Below, piece after piece: positions 63,155-64,000 of a DNA stretch of 64,000 nucleotides. The notes under the pieces were generated by a model, which worked only from the letters and a program-made list of their open reading frames with translations, ran no database searches and was not told where the DNA came from. Position numbers and translations under genes: made by a program. The first letter of the stretch is position 1. Each line of letters opens with the position of its first letter. Source of the stretch: Compostibacillus humi (GTDB lineage: Bacteria; Bacillota; Bacilli; Bacillales; Amphibacillaceae); contig NZ_BMEV01000002.1 in NCBI RefSeq assembly GCF_014637175.1, positions 1 to 64,000 of the forward strand, in the 5' to 3' direction.

Positions 63155-64000
63155 TTTTCTTCATGCCTTTCCAACCCAAAATGTTCATAAGCCTTGCCTG
63201 TTACAACCCTTCCCCTCGGCATTCGCTGCAGGAAACCGATTTGCAGCAAATAGGGCTCATATACATCTTCAATCGTTTGCGCTTCCTCGCCAATCGTTGC
63301 CGCAATCGTATCTAATCCGACCGGACCGCCATGAAACTGTTCAATGATGCCCAGCAATAATTTATGATCCGTATGGTCCAGTCCGAGGGAATCGACCTGC
63401 AGCATCCGTAATGCTTCTTTTGTCGTTTCGATGCTGATTTCCTTTTCTCCCTTTACTTGCGAAATATCGCGTATCCGTCTTAGCAGACGATTGGCAATTC
63501 TCGGTGTTCCCCTCGACCTTTTTGCCACTTCGAATGCTGCCTCTTTTGTAATCGAAGTTTGAAAAATCTCTGCTGTCCGTTCCACAATCGAACATAAATC
63601 ATCTGTTTCATAAAATTCCAGCCTGCTTAATACACCAAAGCGGTCCCTTAATGGCGCTGACAACAAACCTGCCCTCGTCGTTGCCCCGACTAATGTAAAT
63701 GGTGGCAAATCAATGCGGACCGACCTTGCACTGGGGCCCGTACCGATAACGATGTCAAGGAAAAAATCCTCCATAGCCGGGTACAGCACCTCTTCCACCG
63801 TCCGGGGAAGGCGATGCACTTCATCGATGAACAGTACATCTCCCGGCTCCAATGACGATAAAATTGCCGCCAAATCCCCAGCCCGTTCTATCGCCGGACC
63901 GGAGGTGGACCGGAACTGGACTCCCATTTCGTTGGCGATGATGGCCGCCAGAGTTGTTTTCCCCAATCCGGGCGGCCCGTATAATAAGACGTGGTCTAAT
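63151..64000 (-). CDS. ruvB: Holliday junction branch migration helicase RuvB (5' end outside window)
   Basis: RuvB is the AAA+ motor that moves Holliday junctions with RuvA. About 282 residues are visible, starting [16 protein letters not shown] (Walker A), then [23 protein letters not shown] (Walker B), [18 protein letters not shown] (sensor 1 and arginine finger) and a winged-helix C-terminus. Roughly 50 N-terminal residues lie beyond position 64000; RuvB is about 334 long in B. subtilis. The visible part is intact. Confidence 0.98.
   Translation of the reverse strand, partial: LDHVLLYGPPGLGKTTLAAIIANEMGVQFRSTSGPAIERAGDLAAILSSLEPGDVLFIDEVHRLPRTVEEVLYPAMEDFFLDIVIGTGPSARSVRIDLPPFTLVGATTRAGLLSAPLRDRFGVLSRLEFYETDDLCSIVERTAEIFQTSITKEAAFEVAKRSRGTPRIANRLLRRIRDISQVKGEKEISIETTKEALRMLQVDSLGLDHTDHKLLLGIIEQFHGGPVGLDTIAATIGEEAQTIEDVYEPYLLQIGFLQRMPRGRVVTGKAYEHFGLERHEEK

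Overview
This window is a stretch of core chromosome from a low-GC, endospore-forming member of the Bacillaceae. Endospore formation is shown by gpr, spoIIP, sigK, sda, spoVB and an RsfA-type regulator. Gram-positive firmicute signatures include the CIRCE operator, T-box leaders on alaS and hisS, the comE operon, sda and a 6S RNA next to aspS. Gene order closely follows the yqeY-ruvB part of the Bacillus subtilis chromosome, read on the minus strand. I see no insertion sequence, prophage, integron, CRISPR array, rRNA or tRNA gene.

Layout, left to right. (1) 1-278: a noncoding edge with a candidate sigma-W promoter firing out of the window. (2) 279-9695: yqeY, rpsU, deoC, rsmE, prmA and the heat-shock operon hrcA-grpE-dnaK-dnaJ behind a CIRCE operator, then hemW. 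(3) 9758-14359: lepA, yqxA, spoIIP and gpr, the last with a candidate forespore (sigma-G) promoter. (4) 14582-20796: rpsT on the plus strand, holA, yqzM on the plus strand, the DNA-uptake genes comEC, comEB and comEA, then yqeM. (5) 20799-25063: the rsfS-yqeK-nadD-yhbY-aroE-yqeH-yqeG cluster (ribosome assembly, NAD and shikimate synthesis). (6) 25064-26488: sda behind a dense DnaA-box cluster, then an uninterrupted sigK. (7) 26565-32350: mtnN, yrrS, greA, udk, trmR, mltG, yrzB, ruvX and yrzL. (8) 32467-42468: T-box-controlled alaS, yrrI, yrzR, recD2, yrrB, mnmA, a cysteine desulfurase and cymR. (9) 42603-48672: rarA and an rsfA-type gene on the plus strand, 6S RNA, aspS and hisS with a T-box, and a 57-residue HTH-like gene. 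(10) 48770-64000: an SH3b amidase, dtd, relA, apt, recJ, secDF, comN, spoVB, yrzE, yajC, tgt, queA, a DUF2905 gene and the 3' part of ruvB.

The genes mostly serve translation, tRNA modification, stress response, recombination and sporulation. mnmA sits with its likely sulfur donor; tgt and queA make queuosine; aspS and hisS share one T-box transcript. Compared with B. subtilis, as recalled, several genes are missing from their usual slots: mtaB, comER, pbpI, yrrN/yrrO and tcdA. Three of these five slots concern tRNA modification.

Start codons are often not ATG. About a dozen genes have a TTG start that is best supported by Shine-Dalgarno spacing, and several starts given here differ from the longest open frame. 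No clearly new multi-gene system is visible. The items most worth checking are noncoding: the left-edge promoter and leader, the sda DnaA-box array, a roughly 94-bp imperfect palindrome after rarA, a hairpin in the relA leader, tandem hairpins upstream of holA and a 5' hairpin on the 6S RNA precursor.
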